A model generated the notes under the pieces. The model had not been told where the DNA came from, ran no database searches, and saw only the letters and a list, made by a program, of their open reading frames with translations. From contig CAZJKV010000018.1 in NCBI GenBank assembly GCA_964546765.1, positions 1 to 26,800 of the forward strand: a stretch of DNA of 26,800 nucleotides. Direction: 5' to 3'. A program made the translations under genes and the position numbers. Shown here in pieces: positions 1 through 8,098 of the stretch. The stretch's first letter is position 1; every line of letters starts with the position of its first letter. Source of the stretch: JAITWN01 sp964546765 (GTDB lineage: Bacteria > Pseudomonadota > Gammaproteobacteria > SZUA-140).

Positions 1-808
1 CCGCGATGAAACGCCGGGGCAGTTCCCCGGGGCCCGCGAGCACCGGCGCGTGATGGCGCGCAACCTCGGTGTGCATGGAACGCATGCCGAGCTGATGCGC
101 GAGGAGTTCCTCGAAGGCGAGACGTTTGCGCATCGGATGCAGACCTTCTGCAAGGGCGGCGGCGGGCGCATCGGGCGGCGGCCGGTGGACATACAGCAGC
201 GCATCGCGCAGCGGCGCGAGGCGGTAACGCGCCAGCAGTTCCGGGGGAAGCAGTTCCGGGACGAAGGCTTCGCCGCCGGGCGATTCGAGGAGGTCGAGCG
301 CCCGCGTGATCAGCGCGCGCAGGGTCGCCTGATGCAGGCCCGCGGTCGTCGGGTAGACAGGCGTCAGCGCCGGCGTCTCGTCCGCGAATTCGCCTTCACG
401 GATCGCGCGATATTCGGGATGGGCGATCTCGAGTGTCTCGCCGGCGCCCCTGACCTCGCCATAACAGCGCACGCGCGCGCCCTTCGCGAAGAATTCCTGC
501 TGCCGTGAGGTGAAATGGAAAAATCGCAACAACACCGCGCCGGTGCCGTCGCTGAGATAGACCAGCAGCATCCTGCGCCGCCCGCCGCGGACCTGCGCGA
601 GTTGCACGACACCCTCGACGACCGCGCCGGCGCCGGGACGCAAGGTCCCGATCGGGATGACGCGCGTCCGGTCCTCGTAGCGCGCGGGCAGATGAAATAG
701 CAGGTCATGGACGGTGCGCAGTTCGAGCCGCACCAACCTTTCAGCGAGGCGGGGTCCGACGCCCTTGAGACCGGTGACCGGCGCCGATGACGCGATCTGC
801 GCACACAC
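1..808 (-). CDS. recG: ATP-dependent DNA helicase RecG (N-terminal part; 3' end outside window)
   Basis: RecG unwinds and remodels stalled replication forks and recombination intermediates. Only the first 269 codons are present, covering the wedge/OB-fold region that grips branched DNA; the helicase motifs lie beyond the left edge. Recognisable N-terminal features are the TGLKGVGPRLAERL helix-hairpin-helix-like start, LFHLPARYEDR, an OB-fold strand series (GGRRRMLLVYLSDGTG, LLRFFHF), and RKRLAFEELLAHQLGM leading into the helicase core. The start is GTG at 806-808. It directly follows the ridA TGA stop and is preceded by a GGGGGAG Shine-Dalgarno site, so the two genes are probably translationally coupled. 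It is the last visible gene of the gmk-rpoZ-spoT-ridA series. Family assignment is firm; integrity of the rest cannot be judged. Confidence 0.93.
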   Translation of the reverse strand, partial: MCAQIASSAPVTGLKGVGPRLAERLVRLELRTVHDLLFHLPARYEDRTRVIPIGTLRPGAGAVVEGVVQLAQVRGGRRRMLLVYLSDGTGAVLLRFFHFTSRQQEFFAKGARVRCYGEVRGAGETLEIAHPEYRAIREGEFADETPALTPVYPTTAGLHQATLRALITRALDLLESPGGEAFVPELLPPELLARYRLAPLRDALLYVHRPPPDAPAAALAEGLHPMRKRLAFEELLAHQLGMRSMHTEVARHHAPVLAGPGELPRRFIA

Positions 809-1201
809 TCAACTCCCCCGGCACAGATTCATGACGCCGTCGGCCTCGATGACGGCACCCTTCGGCAGCGCCGCGACCTGCACCGCGGCGCGGGCGGGAT
901 AGGGTGCGTCGAAATATCGCCCCATGACCTCGTTGACGACCGGAAAGTGGGTGAGATCGGTCAGGTAGATGTTGAGCTTGACGACATCGGCGAGCGAGCC
1001 GCCGGCGGCATGGGCGACCGCGCCGAGGTTTTCGAAGACCTGCATCGCCTGCGCCTCGAAATCGCCCGCGACGAGCTGCATGGTGCGCGGATCCAGCGGT
1101 ATTTGCCCGGACAGCCATACCGTGTCGCCGACCTTGACCGCCTGGGAATAGGTGCCGATTGCGTCCGGCGCCAGGTTCGTGCTGACTGTCTCCCTGTTCA
1201 C
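809..1201 (-). CDS. ridA: RidA family 2-iminobutanoate/2-iminopropanoate deaminase
   Basis: RidA hydrolyses reactive enamine/imine intermediates released by PLP enzymes such as threonine dehydratase, giving 2-ketoacids and ammonia in the cytoplasm. The protein has 130 residues, the usual length. It carries the YPARAAVQVAALPKGAVIE signature: Arg104 is the substrate carboxylate-binding arginine and Glu119 the conserved acid. SGQIPLDP near residue 31 is also typical. The start is GTG (1199-1201) behind a G-rich stretch. It lies 42 bp downstream of spoT and its stop abuts the recG GTG, so it sits where trmH lies in E. coli (spoT-trmH-recG). The C-terminus (MNLCRGS) departs from the common AxxP ending, but the active-site residues are intact. 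Confidence 0.93.
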   Translation of the reverse strand: MNRETVSTNLAPDAIGTYSQAVKVGDTVWLSGQIPLDPRTMQLVAGDFEAQAMQVFENLGAVAHAAGGSLADVVKLNIYLTDLTHFPVVNEVMGRYFDAPYPARAAVQVAALPKGAVIEADGVMNLCRGS

Positions 1202-1243
1202 TTGCCCCCCGATAATTAATATGGATGACCGTCAGCAGACCAT

Positions 1244-3487
1244 TCAGGTCCGCTTGCGGTAAATCTTGACGACATTTTCTATCGTGCGTATGCGCCGCAT
1301 CACGCTCGCGAGGTGGACGCGGTTGTGCACCGCAATGTTGAATATGATGGTGCTGTACTTGCCGTCGTGTTCGTCGATGGATACGTTGTTGATGTTTACG
1401 TCCATGTTGGCGATGGTTGCCGCGACCGTCGCGAGCACGCCGCGGCGATTGCGCACGTCGACACGGATATCGACCGGAAACTCGCCCTCGATGTCGGTCT
1501 CCCACTGCACATCAATCCACTTCTCAGGCTGGTTGCGGAATTCCTTGACGTTCTTGCAAGACTCGGCGTGGATCACGACGCCCCTGCCCGACGAGACGAA
1601 GCCCTGGATCGGATCGCCGGGGATCGGGCTGCAACATTTCGCGAAGGTTACGACCATGCCCTCGGTGCCGGTGATCGCGAGCGGGCGCGACGCATCCTTC
1701 GCGCCGCCCAGCCAGGTCGGCATGTAGCGGGAAAACACCTGCTTGATGCCGCGCGTGCGCGACACCGGCTCGTCATCCGCCGCGCGCGCCTCGAGCAGCC
1801 GCCGGACAACCAGCGGCGCTAGCCGGTTGCCGAGTCCGATCTCGTCGTAGAGCTGCTCGACGTTGCGACACTTGAACTCGCCGAGCAGGATTTCGATGTC
1901 CCGGACGTCAAGGTCCTGCACCGACTTCGAACAGGCGCTGACCAGCGCCTGGTCCAGCATCCGCCGGCCGAGCTCGACCGACTCGTCGCGCCTGAGATTC
2001 TTGAGGTAGTTACGGATCGTCGCGCGCGCCTTGCCGGTCACGACGAAGTTCAGCCACACCGGATTCGGGCGCGCACCGGGCGAGGTGATGATCTCGACGG
2101 TCTGCCCGCTCTGAAGGGTCGAAGACAGCGGCGCCAATCGGCGGTCGATCTTGACCGCGACGCAGGTGTTGCCGATGTCGGTGTGCACCGCGTAGGCGAA
2201 GTCGACCGGTGTCGCGCCGCGCGGCAATTCCATGATGCGGCCGCGCGGCGTGAACACATAGACCTCGTCCGGGAACAGATCGATCCTGACGTTTTCCAGG
2301 AACTCGAGCGAGTTGCCGGCGTTCTTCTGTATCTCGAGCAGGCCGCTCATCCAGTCGCGGACGCGCTTCTGGGTGCCGCTGCTGACGGCGACGGCGTCGC
2401 CGAGCTTGTAGAGCCAGTGCGCCGCGACGCCGGCTTCGGCGACCTTCTCCATGTCCTCGGAGCGGATCTGCACCTCGATGTGGACGCCGAAGGGGCCGAA
2501 CAGCACGGTATGCAGCGACTGGTAACCGTTGGCCTTCGGGATCGCGATGTAGTCCTTGAACTTGCCGGGTACCGGTTTGTAGAGGTTGTGCACGACACCG
2601 AGGCTGCGGTAGCAGGCGTCGACATTGTCAACGATGATGCGGAAGGCATAGACGTCGAACACCTCGGAGAAACTGAGGCGCTTGGTGCGCATCTTCTGAT
2701 AGATGCTGTAGATGTGCTTTTCGCGCCCGAGCACATGGCATGGCAGGCCTTCCTGCTCCAGCCTCTCCTGCAGCGCCGACTCGATCTTGCTGACGATCTC
2801 GAGGCGGTTGCCGCGCGCCTTTCTGACAGATTCCGCGAGCACCCGGTAGCGTGCCGGATGATACTCGGCAAAACCGAGCTCCTGCAGTTCGGTGCTAATC
2901 GCGTTCATCCCGAGGCGGTTCGCGATCGGCGCATAGATCTCAAGGGTCTCGCGCGCGATGCGCCGGCGCGAATCCGGCGTCAGGGCGCCAAGCGTGCGCA
3001 TGTTGTGCAGGCGGTCGGCGAGTTTGATGATGATGACCCGGATGTCCTGCACCATCGCGAGCAGCATCTTGCGAAGATTCTCCGCCTGGGCCTCGCGCCG
3101 GGTCTCGAACTCGATCTGGGTCAGCTTGCTGACGCCGTCGACGAGATAGGCGATCTCCTCGCCGAACTGTTCGGCAATCTGCTCCTTCGCGGTCGGGGTG
3201 TCCTCGATGACGTCGTGCAGCAGGGCGGCAATGATGCAGGCCGAGTTCATGTGCAGATCCACGAGGATCCTTGCGACGGCCAGCGGGTGATTGATATAAG
3301 GTTCGCCGGACAGCCGCTGCTGACCGGCGTGGGCCTGGGCGCCGAAGCGGTGGGCGCGGCGGACTTCGGCTACCTGGCGCGGGTCGAGATAGGCCTCGAG
3401 CGCGGCACAGAGCTCATCGAGCAAATGGTCCGGATTGGCATGCCCGGGCTGCGGAGAATCAATACGTGATACCTGTTCTGTAGGCAT
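1244..3487 (-). CDS. spoT: Bifunctional (p)ppGpp synthetase/hydrolase SpoT
   Basis: SpoT makes and degrades the alarmone (p)ppGpp. The 747-residue protein has the full long-RSH layout: HD hydrolase (NHP at 66-68, HDVIEDTP at 91-98, LADRLHNMRT at 156-165), synthetase with GREKHIYSIYQKM (254-266) and KFKDYIAIPKANGYQSLHT (309-327), TGS domain (about 403-466, DEVYVFTPRG), a helical region, and an ACT domain (about 655-747). The intact HD residues imply active hydrolysis. KFKD corresponds to the RxKD class of bifunctional enzymes, with Lys for Arg, and not to the EXDD class of RelA, so synthesis is plausible. I chose the ATG at 3485-3487 (AGGA 5 nt upstream); a TTG one codon earlier is possible. 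It sits 25 bp downstream of rpoZ, as in other gammaproteobacteria. Confidence 0.96.
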   Translation of the reverse strand: MPTEQVSRIDSPQPGHANPDHLLDELCAALEAYLDPRQVAEVRRAHRFGAQAHAGQQRLSGEPYINHPLAVARILVDLHMNSACIIAALLHDVIEDTPTAKEQIAEQFGEEIAYLVDGVSKLTQIEFETRREAQAENLRKMLLAMVQDIRVIIIKLADRLHNMRTLGALTPDSRRRIARETLEIYAPIANRLGMNAISTELQELGFAEYHPARYRVLAESVRKARGNRLEIVSKIESALQERLEQEGLPCHVLGREKHIYSIYQKMRTKRLSFSEVFDVYAFRIIVDNVDACYRSLGVVHNLYKPVPGKFKDYIAIPKANGYQSLHTVLFGPFGVHIEVQIRSEDMEKVAEAGVAAHWLYKLGDAVAVSSGTQKRVRDWMSGLLEIQKNAGNSLEFLENVRIDLFPDEVYVFTPRGRIMELPRGATPVDFAYAVHTDIGNTCVAVKIDRRLAPLSSTLQSGQTVEIITSPGARPNPVWLNFVVTGKARATIRNYLKNLRRDESVELGRRMLDQALVSACSKSVQDLDVRDIEILLGEFKCRNVEQLYDEIGLGNRLAPLVVRRLLEARAADDEPVSRTRGIKQVFSRYMPTWLGGAKDASRPLAITGTEGMVVTFAKCCSPIPGDPIQGFVSSGRGVVIHAESCKNVKEFRNQPEKWIDVQWETDIEGEFPVDIRVDVRNRRGVLATVAATIANMDVNINNVSIDEHDGKYSTIIFNIAVHNRVHLASVMRRIRTIENVVKIYRKRT

Positions 3488-3512
3488 CAAGTCCTGTCCC
3501 GGCCACGCGGCG

Positions 3513-3824
3513 TCAGTCCTGTTCCTGGTCCAGGATCTGCTGCTGTGCGTCCTGCTGCAATTCCTGGCGCAGCCGCTCGCGCAGCTCCTGCTCGTCGAGC
3601 GCCTCTTCGGCCCGCTGCTCGGGCGTGATCTCGTTCAGGATCGAACCGTCGACTGCGCCGGAGGCGATCTCGCGCAGGGCCATCACGGTCGGCTTGTCGT
3701 TGTCCCACGGCAGGTGGGGATCCTTGCCATGATTGAGCTGGCGCGCGCGCTTGCTCGCGACCAGCACCAGGTCGAAACGGTTCGGGATTTGCTCCAGGCA
3801 GTCTTCTACGGTGATACGGGCCAT
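3513..3824 (-). CDS. rpoZ: DNA-directed RNA polymerase omega subunit
   Basis: Omega assists folding and assembly of beta-prime in RNA polymerase and forms part of a ppGpp binding site in proteobacteria. The 103-residue protein starts MARITVEDCLEQIPNRFDLV and contains ASKRARQL and KPTVMALREIASG, the family core. The C-terminal half is a charged, Gln/Glu-rich helix (residues about 70-103), longer and more acidic than in E. coli. It lies between gmk (78 bp upstream) and spoT (about 25 bp downstream), linking transcription machinery and alarmone metabolism in one operon. A consensus -10 lies in the gmk-rpoZ gap, so rpoZ-spoT may also be transcribed independently. Confidence 0.96.
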   Translation of the reverse strand: MARITVEDCLEQIPNRFDLVLVASKRARQLNHGKDPHLPWDNDKPTVMALREIASGAVDGSILNEITPEQRAEEALDEQELRERLRQELQQDAQQQILDQEQD

Positions 3825-3880
3825 TGGATTCTCTCGTGTTGTCGGCCGGCCGGTGGCAGGCGATCCGGAATGATCCGTGC

Positions 3881-3886
3881 ATTATA
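3881..3886 (-). promoter_or_regulatory. Candidate -10 element (TATAAT) for rpoZ-spoT
   Basis: A perfect TATAAT on the minus strand lies in the 78-bp gap between gmk and rpoZ, about 57 bases before the rpoZ ATG. I see no good -35 hexamer at 16-18 bp spacing and no TGn extension, so this is a candidate internal promoter resting on the -10 alone. Confidence 0.4.
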
Positions 3887-3902
3887 CCGTATTTTCAGGG
3901 CA

Positions 3903-4583
3903 TCACACCCCGGCGGCCGGCGCGCCCCCGAGCAGGGCGTTCAGCAGCTCGCTGTGCCGCGCGGTCTGCGCCTGGCTGCGTAGCCGCTGGGCGCGCAGGA
4001 TCGCGCGCAGGTCTTCGAGGGCGTGCCCGAAGTCGTTGTTGATGACGATAAAATCATATTCCGGATAATGGGATAACTCGCTCTCGGCGTCGCGCATGCG
4101 GCGTTCGATCACCGCCGCGTCGTCCTGCTTGCGGCCCTGGAGCCGCTCGCGCAGGGCGTCGCGCGACGGCGGCAGGATGAAGATGCCAAGCGCGCCCGGC
4201 ATCGTCGCACGCACCTGGCGCGCGCCCTGCCAGTCGATCTCGAGGATCACGTCGCTGCCCTGGGCCAGTTGCGCGGCGACAGTCTTGCGCGAAGTGCCGT
4301 AGTAGTGATCGAAGACCCGCGCGTGCTCCAGAAACTCGCCGACGTCGATCATCGCACGGAAGGTATCGACATCGATGAAATGATAATCGCCGCCGTCCTC
4401 CTCCCCATGCCGCGGCGCCCGCGTCGTATAGGACACCGATATCGTGAAGTCCGGATCGGAGCCGGCGAGCGCGCGGATCAGGCTGGTCTTGCCGGCACCG
4501 GACGGCGCGGAAACGATATACAGCGTGCCCGGGCAGGGGCCCTGCCCGCCGCCATCGGCGGGATTGTCGCCGGCGCCCGTCAT
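3903..4583 (-). CDS. gmk: Guanylate kinase
   Basis: Phosphorylates GMP to GDP with ATP, a step in nucleotide salvage and in supplying GDP/GTP for (p)ppGpp synthesis. The P-loop APSGAGKTS is at residues 26-34, followed by the GMP-binding segment SVSYTTRAPRHGEEDGGDYHF and by LEIDWQGARQV. At 226 residues it is longer than the usual ~207 because of a Gly-rich N-terminal stretch of about 18 residues before the first beta-strand and a short Ala/Gly-rich tail. The start is supported by a 4-base ATGA overlap with the yicC stop, and there is no other in-frame Met before the P-loop. Its context upstream of rpoZ-spoT matches E. coli. Confidence 0.96.
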   Translation of the reverse strand: MTGAGDNPADGGGQGPCPGTLYIVSAPSGAGKTSLIRALAGSDPDFTISVSYTTRAPRHGEEDGGDYHFIDVDTFRAMIDVGEFLEHARVFDHYYGTSRKTVAAQLAQGSDVILEIDWQGARQVRATMPGALGIFILPPSRDALRERLQGRKQDDAAVIERRMRDAESELSHYPEYDFIVINNDFGHALEDLRAILRAQRLRSQAQTARHSELLNALLGGAPAAGV

Positions 4584-5443
4584 TCGATGTTCTGGACCTG
4601 CTCGCGCATCTGTTCGATCGCCACCTTCATGTCGACCGAGGCCCGCGTTGTCGACGCGTCCATCGACTTGGAGCCGAGGGTGTTGGCCTCGCGGTTCAGT
4701 TCCTGCATCAGGAAGTCGAGCCGGCGGCCGATCGGCCCCTCCTCGTCGAGCACGCGAACCACCTCATCGAGATGCGACTTGAGCCGGTCAAGCTCTTCCT
4801 GCACATCGGCCTTCTGCGTGATATATAGCAGCTCCTGTTCAAGCCGCCCCTGGTCGTACCCGGTCTCGATCTCGTCCAGCCGCGCCCTGAGCCTGACGCG
4901 ATGTTGTTCGAGGATCGCGGGCACGCGTTGCTGTACCAGGTTCGTCTGTTCACCGATCTCCGCGCAGCGCAGAATCATCAGCTCGCGAATCATCGCGCCT
5001 TCCCTGGTCCGGACCGTGGCCAGTTCCTCGAGGGTCTCGTCGAGCAGATTCAGCGCCTCTTCGTGCAGCAGGCCGGGGTCGAGCTCGACGGTCTGCAGCA
5101 TGTTCGGCCACTTCAGCAGCTCGATCGACGCCGGTCGCGCCGGATTCCCCATCCGGGATTCGACCTGCGCGAGTGACTCGAGCAGCCGGTCCAGCAGCGG
5201 CTCGTTGAGCGTAAACTCGGGCGCCGCGGAAGTCTCGGACTGCAGGCGCAGTGCGCCTTCGAGCTTGCCGCGCCGCACGCTGGCGGCGATGCGCTCGCGA
5301 ACCGGCATCTCGAGCGCGCGGAATTCCTCCGGCAGGCGCAAGCCCAGGTCGAGATAGCGGTGATTCAGCGTGCGCAGCTCCCAGCTCAGCACGCCGCGTC
5401 CGGTCTTCATCTCGCGGCGTGCGAACGATGTCATGCTTTGCAT
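4580..5443 (-). CDS. yicC: YicC family endoribonuclease
   Basis: YicC/YloC proteins are endoribonucleases; E. coli YicC has been linked to degradation of the small RNA RyhB. The 287-residue length equals that of E. coli YicC. The start MQSMTSFARRE mirrors the E. coli MIRSMTAYARRE, which supports the ATG at 5441-5443. Family landmarks are LRTLNHRYLDLGLRLPEE near the N-terminus and, at the C-terminus, GPIGRRLDFLMQELNREANT followed by GSKSMD. The reading frame stays open further upstream but shows no conserved sequence there. The stop overlaps the gmk start (ATGA). Upstream, a 13-codon reading frame with a strong ribosome site ends in TAATG on this start codon. Confidence 0.93.
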   Translation of the reverse strand: MQSMTSFARREMKTGRGVLSWELRTLNHRYLDLGLRLPEEFRALEMPVRERIAASVRRGKLEGALRLQSETSAAPEFTLNEPLLDRLLESLAQVESRMGNPARPASIELLKWPNMLQTVELDPGLLHEEALNLLDETLEELATVRTREGAMIRELMILRCAEIGEQTNLVQQRVPAILEQHRVRLRARLDEIETGYDQGRLEQELLYITQKADVQEELDRLKSHLDEVVRVLDEEGPIGRRLDFLMQELNREANTLGSKSMDASTTRASVDMKVAIEQMREQVQNIE

Positions 5444-5484
5444 TATCCAGGCCTCTTGCGCATCATCGCCGCCAAGAATCGCAT
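5443..5484 (-). CDS. Possible 13-residue leader peptide coupled to yicC
   Basis: On the minus strand, GGAGG lies 6 nt before an ATG (5482-5484) that opens a short frame reading MRFLAAMMRKRPG. Its TAA overlaps the yicC start as TAATG. This is the best Shine-Dalgarno site in the yicC upstream region, better than the one immediately before yicC itself. The peptide frame differs from the yicC frame. The geometry suggests translational coupling or a regulatory upstream ORF. Chance cannot be excluded for such a short frame, and I know of no described homologue. Confidence 0.4.
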   Translation of the reverse strand: MRFLAAMMRKRPG

Positions 5485-5513
5485 ATGTTTCCTCCGCCGG
5501 ACAGCCTTCGGGG

Positions 5514-5519
5514 TATAAT
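5514..5519 (+). promoter_or_regulatory. Candidate -10 element for rph, possibly shared with yicC
   Basis: TATAAT sits 42 bp before the rph ATG in the 118-bp divergent yicC-rph gap. The -35 region at 17 bp spacing (CCTCCG) is poor. Because the sequence reads TATAATA, the minus strand reads TATTAT at 5515-5520, with TTGGGT (5538-5543) 17 bp upstream of it as a weak -35 for yicC. The two -10 elements would therefore overlap. Confidence 0.45.
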
Positions 5520-5561
5520 AGTTTCTTTCCCGTCCAGACCCAAGGCAAAAAGGAACCCCCG

Positions 5562-6278
5562 ATGCGTCCCAGCGGTCGCGCACCCGACGAATTGAGACCC
5601 ATCACGCTGACCCGCAACTACACCAGGCATGCCGAAGGTTCTGTGCTGGTCGAGTTCGGCGATACGCGAGTGCTGTGCAATGCCAGCATCGAGGCGCGGG
5701 CGCCGGCCTTTCTCAAGGGCACCGGCCGCGGCTGGGTCACCGCCGAATACGGCATGCTGCCGCGCTCCACCGGCCAGCGCATGGCGCGGGAGGCCTCCCG
5801 CGGCCGCCAGGGCGGACGCACGCTCGAGATTCAGCGCCTGATCGGCCGTTCGCTGCGTGCCGCCGTCGATCTCGGCGCGCTCGGCGAACGTACCATCACG
5901 GTGGACTGCGACGTCATCCAGGCCGACGGCGGTACCCGTACCGCGTCGATCACCGGGGGTTATGTCGCGCTTGCCGATGCGATCGCGCACCTGCTCAGGC
6001 AACGCCAGATCCGCACGAATCCGCTGTACGGTTCGATTGCCTCGGTATCGGTTGGTATCTACCAGGGCGTACCGGTGCTCGACCTCGACTATGCCGAGGA
6101 CTCGCAGGCCGAGACCGACATGAACGTCGTCATGAACGACGCTCAGGCCTTCGTCGAGATCCAGGGGACCGCCGAAGGCCATGCCTTCCGCATGGAAGAG
6201 CTGACGGCGATGATCGACCTCGCGCGCGGCGGTATCGAACGCCTGATCGCGAAACAGCGGGAGGCGATCGAGGACTAG
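5562..6278 (+). CDS. rph: Ribonuclease PH
   Basis: Phosphorolytic 3'-5' exoribonuclease that trims tRNA 3' ends and contributes to rRNA turnover. The protein has 238 residues, the same length as intact RNase PH of other proteobacteria. Landmarks are MRPSGRAPDELRPITLTRNY at the start, GRGWVTAEYGMLPRST, the Arg-rich GRTLEIQRLIGRSLRA, the phosphate/active-site DCDVIQADGGTRTASITGG, and DLDYAEDSQAETDMNVVM. The ATG has AGGA 7 nt upstream. The TAG stop shares one base with the GTG of rdgB, opening a chain of overlapping genes down to serB. Confidence 0.97.
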   Translation: MRPSGRAPDELRPITLTRNYTRHAEGSVLVEFGDTRVLCNASIEARAPAFLKGTGRGWVTAEYGMLPRSTGQRMAREASRGRQGGRTLEIQRLIGRSLRAAVDLGALGERTITVDCDVIQADGGTRTASITGGYVALADAIAHLLRQRQIRTNPLYGSIASVSVGIYQGVPVLDLDYAEDSQAETDMNVVMNDAQAFVEIQGTAEGHAFRMEELTAMIDLARGGIERLIAKQREAIED

Positions 6279-6892
6279 TGCGCGTCGTACTCGCAAGCGG
6301 CAATCGCGGCAAGCTCGGGGAATTCGCGGCGCTGTTTGCAGGCAGCCCGCTCGAGATCGTCTCCCAGCAGGATCTCGGCGTGCCAGATGTCGAGGAGACC
6401 GGGCTCAGCTTCGTCGAGAACGCGATCATCAAGGCGCGCAATGCCGCACGGCATGCCACCATGGCGTCGATTGCCGACGATTCCGGGATCGAGGTCGACG
6501 CCCTCGACGGCGCGCCGGGCATCTACTCGTCGCGTTACGCGGGCGCGCAGGCGAATGACCGCGCCAATCTCGAAAAACTGCTGCATGATCTCGCCGATGT
6601 GCCCGAGGCATCGCGCGGCGCGCGCTTTCAATGCGTCATCGTCCACATGCGACATGCCCGCGACCCGATGCCTCTGATCTGCCAGGGCACCTGGGAGGGG
6701 CGCATACTGTTCGAGGCGCGCGGCGCGAACGGCTTCGGCTACGACCCGGTATTCTATGTGCCGACCCACGATTGTTCTTCCGCGGAGCTGCCGCCGGAGA
6801 TCAAGAACCGGATCAGCCATCGCGGCCAGGCGCTCGCGCGCCTGCTCCGCGCGCTCGGCGTTGCCACCGCGAATGCGCGGGACGGGGACTGA
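6278..6892 (+). CDS. rdgB: RdgB/HAM1 family dITP/XTP pyrophosphatase
   Basis: Hydrolyses non-canonical purine nucleoside triphosphates (ITP, dITP, XTP) to monophosphates, keeping them out of DNA and RNA. The 204-residue protein begins VRVVLASGNRGKLGEF with the SGNxGK nucleotide-binding loop at 7-12. It continues with the metal-binding segment ADDSGIEVDALDGAPGIYSSRYAG (66-89), GARFQCVIV, WEGRI, and GANGFGYDPVF near the C-terminus. The start is a GTG at 6278-6280 that overlaps the rph stop by one base; AGGA lies just before it. The stop overlaps the hemW ATG as TGATG. Longer upstream extension in this frame runs inside rph and is not coding. Confidence 0.96.
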   Translation: MRVVLASGNRGKLGEFAALFAGSPLEIVSQQDLGVPDVEETGLSFVENAIIKARNAARHATMASIADDSGIEVDALDGAPGIYSSRYAGAQANDRANLEKLLHDLADVPEASRGARFQCVIVHMRHARDPMPLICQGTWEGRILFEARGANGFGYDPVFYVPTHDCSSAELPPEIKNRISHRGQALARLLRALGVATANARDGD

Positions 6893-8098
6893 TGCCCGGC
6901 GAAGCGACGCAATCGATGCGCGTGCCGCTGCCCGAGCGAGGCGCGGGAAAACCCGGTTTCCGTTTCACCGCGCCACCGCCGCTCGGTCTTTATGTCCACA
7001 TCCCGTGGTGCACGCGCAAGTGTCCGTACTGCGACTTCAACTCGCACGAGGTCCGCGACACGATCCCCGAGGACGCCTATGTCGATGCGCTGATCGCCGA
7101 TCTCGAACAGGACCTGCCGGAGGTCTGGGGCCGGCCGGTCGAGACCGTGTTCATCGGCGGTGGAACGCCGAGCCTGTTCGCGCCGGCGTCCATCGACCGC
7201 CTGCTGTCCGCCCTGCGCGCGCGCCTGCCGCTGGCGGCAGGCGCCGAGATCACGCTCGAGGCGAATCCCGGCACCGTCGATCACGCCCGCCTCGCGGACA
7301 TTCGCGGCACCGGTGTCAACCGGATATCGCTCGGCGTACAAAGCCTCGACGATCGCCTGCTCGAGCGCATCGGCCGCATCCACGACGCCGCCGCGGCGCG
7401 NNNNNNNNNNCTTCGAACAGTGGAACATCGACCTGATGTACGGCCTGCCGGGGCAGGACGCGGCGCAGGCGCTCGCGGACGTGGACGAGGCCGTCGCGAT
7501 GGAGCCGCCACACCTGTCCCACTACCAGCTGACGATCGAGCCGAATACCGCGTTTCATCACCGGCCGCCGCCTACGCCCGACAACGACGCGCTGTGGGAC
7601 ACGCAAACTCGCTGCCAGGCGCGGCTCGCGGAGCGCGGCTACGAACAGTACGAGGTATCGGCGTACGCGCGGCCGGGACATCAGTGCCGGCACAACCTGA
7701 ACTACTGGCGCTTCGGCGACTATCTCGGCATCGGCGCCGGCGCCCACGCGAAGATCACCTCCGCGCCCGAACAGCGCATCCGTCGTTGCTCAAAGGCCAG
7801 GAACCCGCGCGACTACCTTGCGCGGGCGGCGGGCCCGGACCGCATCGACGCGGAACGCATCCCGAGCCCGGCCGAGGCAGGCCTCGAATTCATGATGAAC
7901 GCGCTGCGGCTCAACGAGGGCTTCTCGCCGCGAATGTTCGGCGAACACGCTGGCCTGCCGCTCGCGCTGTTCGAAGGGCCGCTTGCCCGCGCCGAGGCGC
8001 TCGGCCTGCTCGAGCGCGTCCACGACCGGGTGCGCGCGACGGCGCACGGCCGGCGCTATCTCGATGACCTGCTGACGCTGTTCGTGCCTGATGCATGA
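6892..8098 (+). CDS. hemW: HemW, radical SAM heme chaperone (interrupted by an assembly gap)
   Basis: HemW is a radical SAM-fold protein that binds and delivers heme; older annotations call it a coproporphyrinogen III oxidase-like protein. The [4Fe-4S] motif CTRKCPYC gives Cys40, Cys44 and Cys47, followed by VFIGGGTPSLF, ITLEANPGT and NRISLGVQS. After the gap come NIDLMYGLPGQ, HLSHYQLTIEPNT and the heme-binding HNLNYW. Ten Ns at 7401-7410 split the gene and place the two halves in different frames, but both are clean and in the expected order. Alignment from memory to E. coli HemW suggests about 10-11 residues are missing, so the real gap would be about 30 bases. This looks like an assembly defect and not a pseudogene. 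Start ATG overlaps rdgB (TGATG). Confidence 0.93.
7401..7410. other. Assembly gap (10 N) inside hemW
   Basis: Ten undetermined bases. The frames on either side require the true missing length to be a multiple of three if the gene is intact, so ten is a placeholder. Confidence 0.99.

Noticed and set aside
2183..3469. 428-codon open frame on the plus strand opposite spoT
   Set aside because: No recognisable domain; antisense shadow of a well-supported gene in GC-rich DNA.
5675..6277. In-frame upstream extension of rdgB
   Set aside because: Lies within rph in another frame; the SGNRGK motif sits directly after the GTG at 6278.
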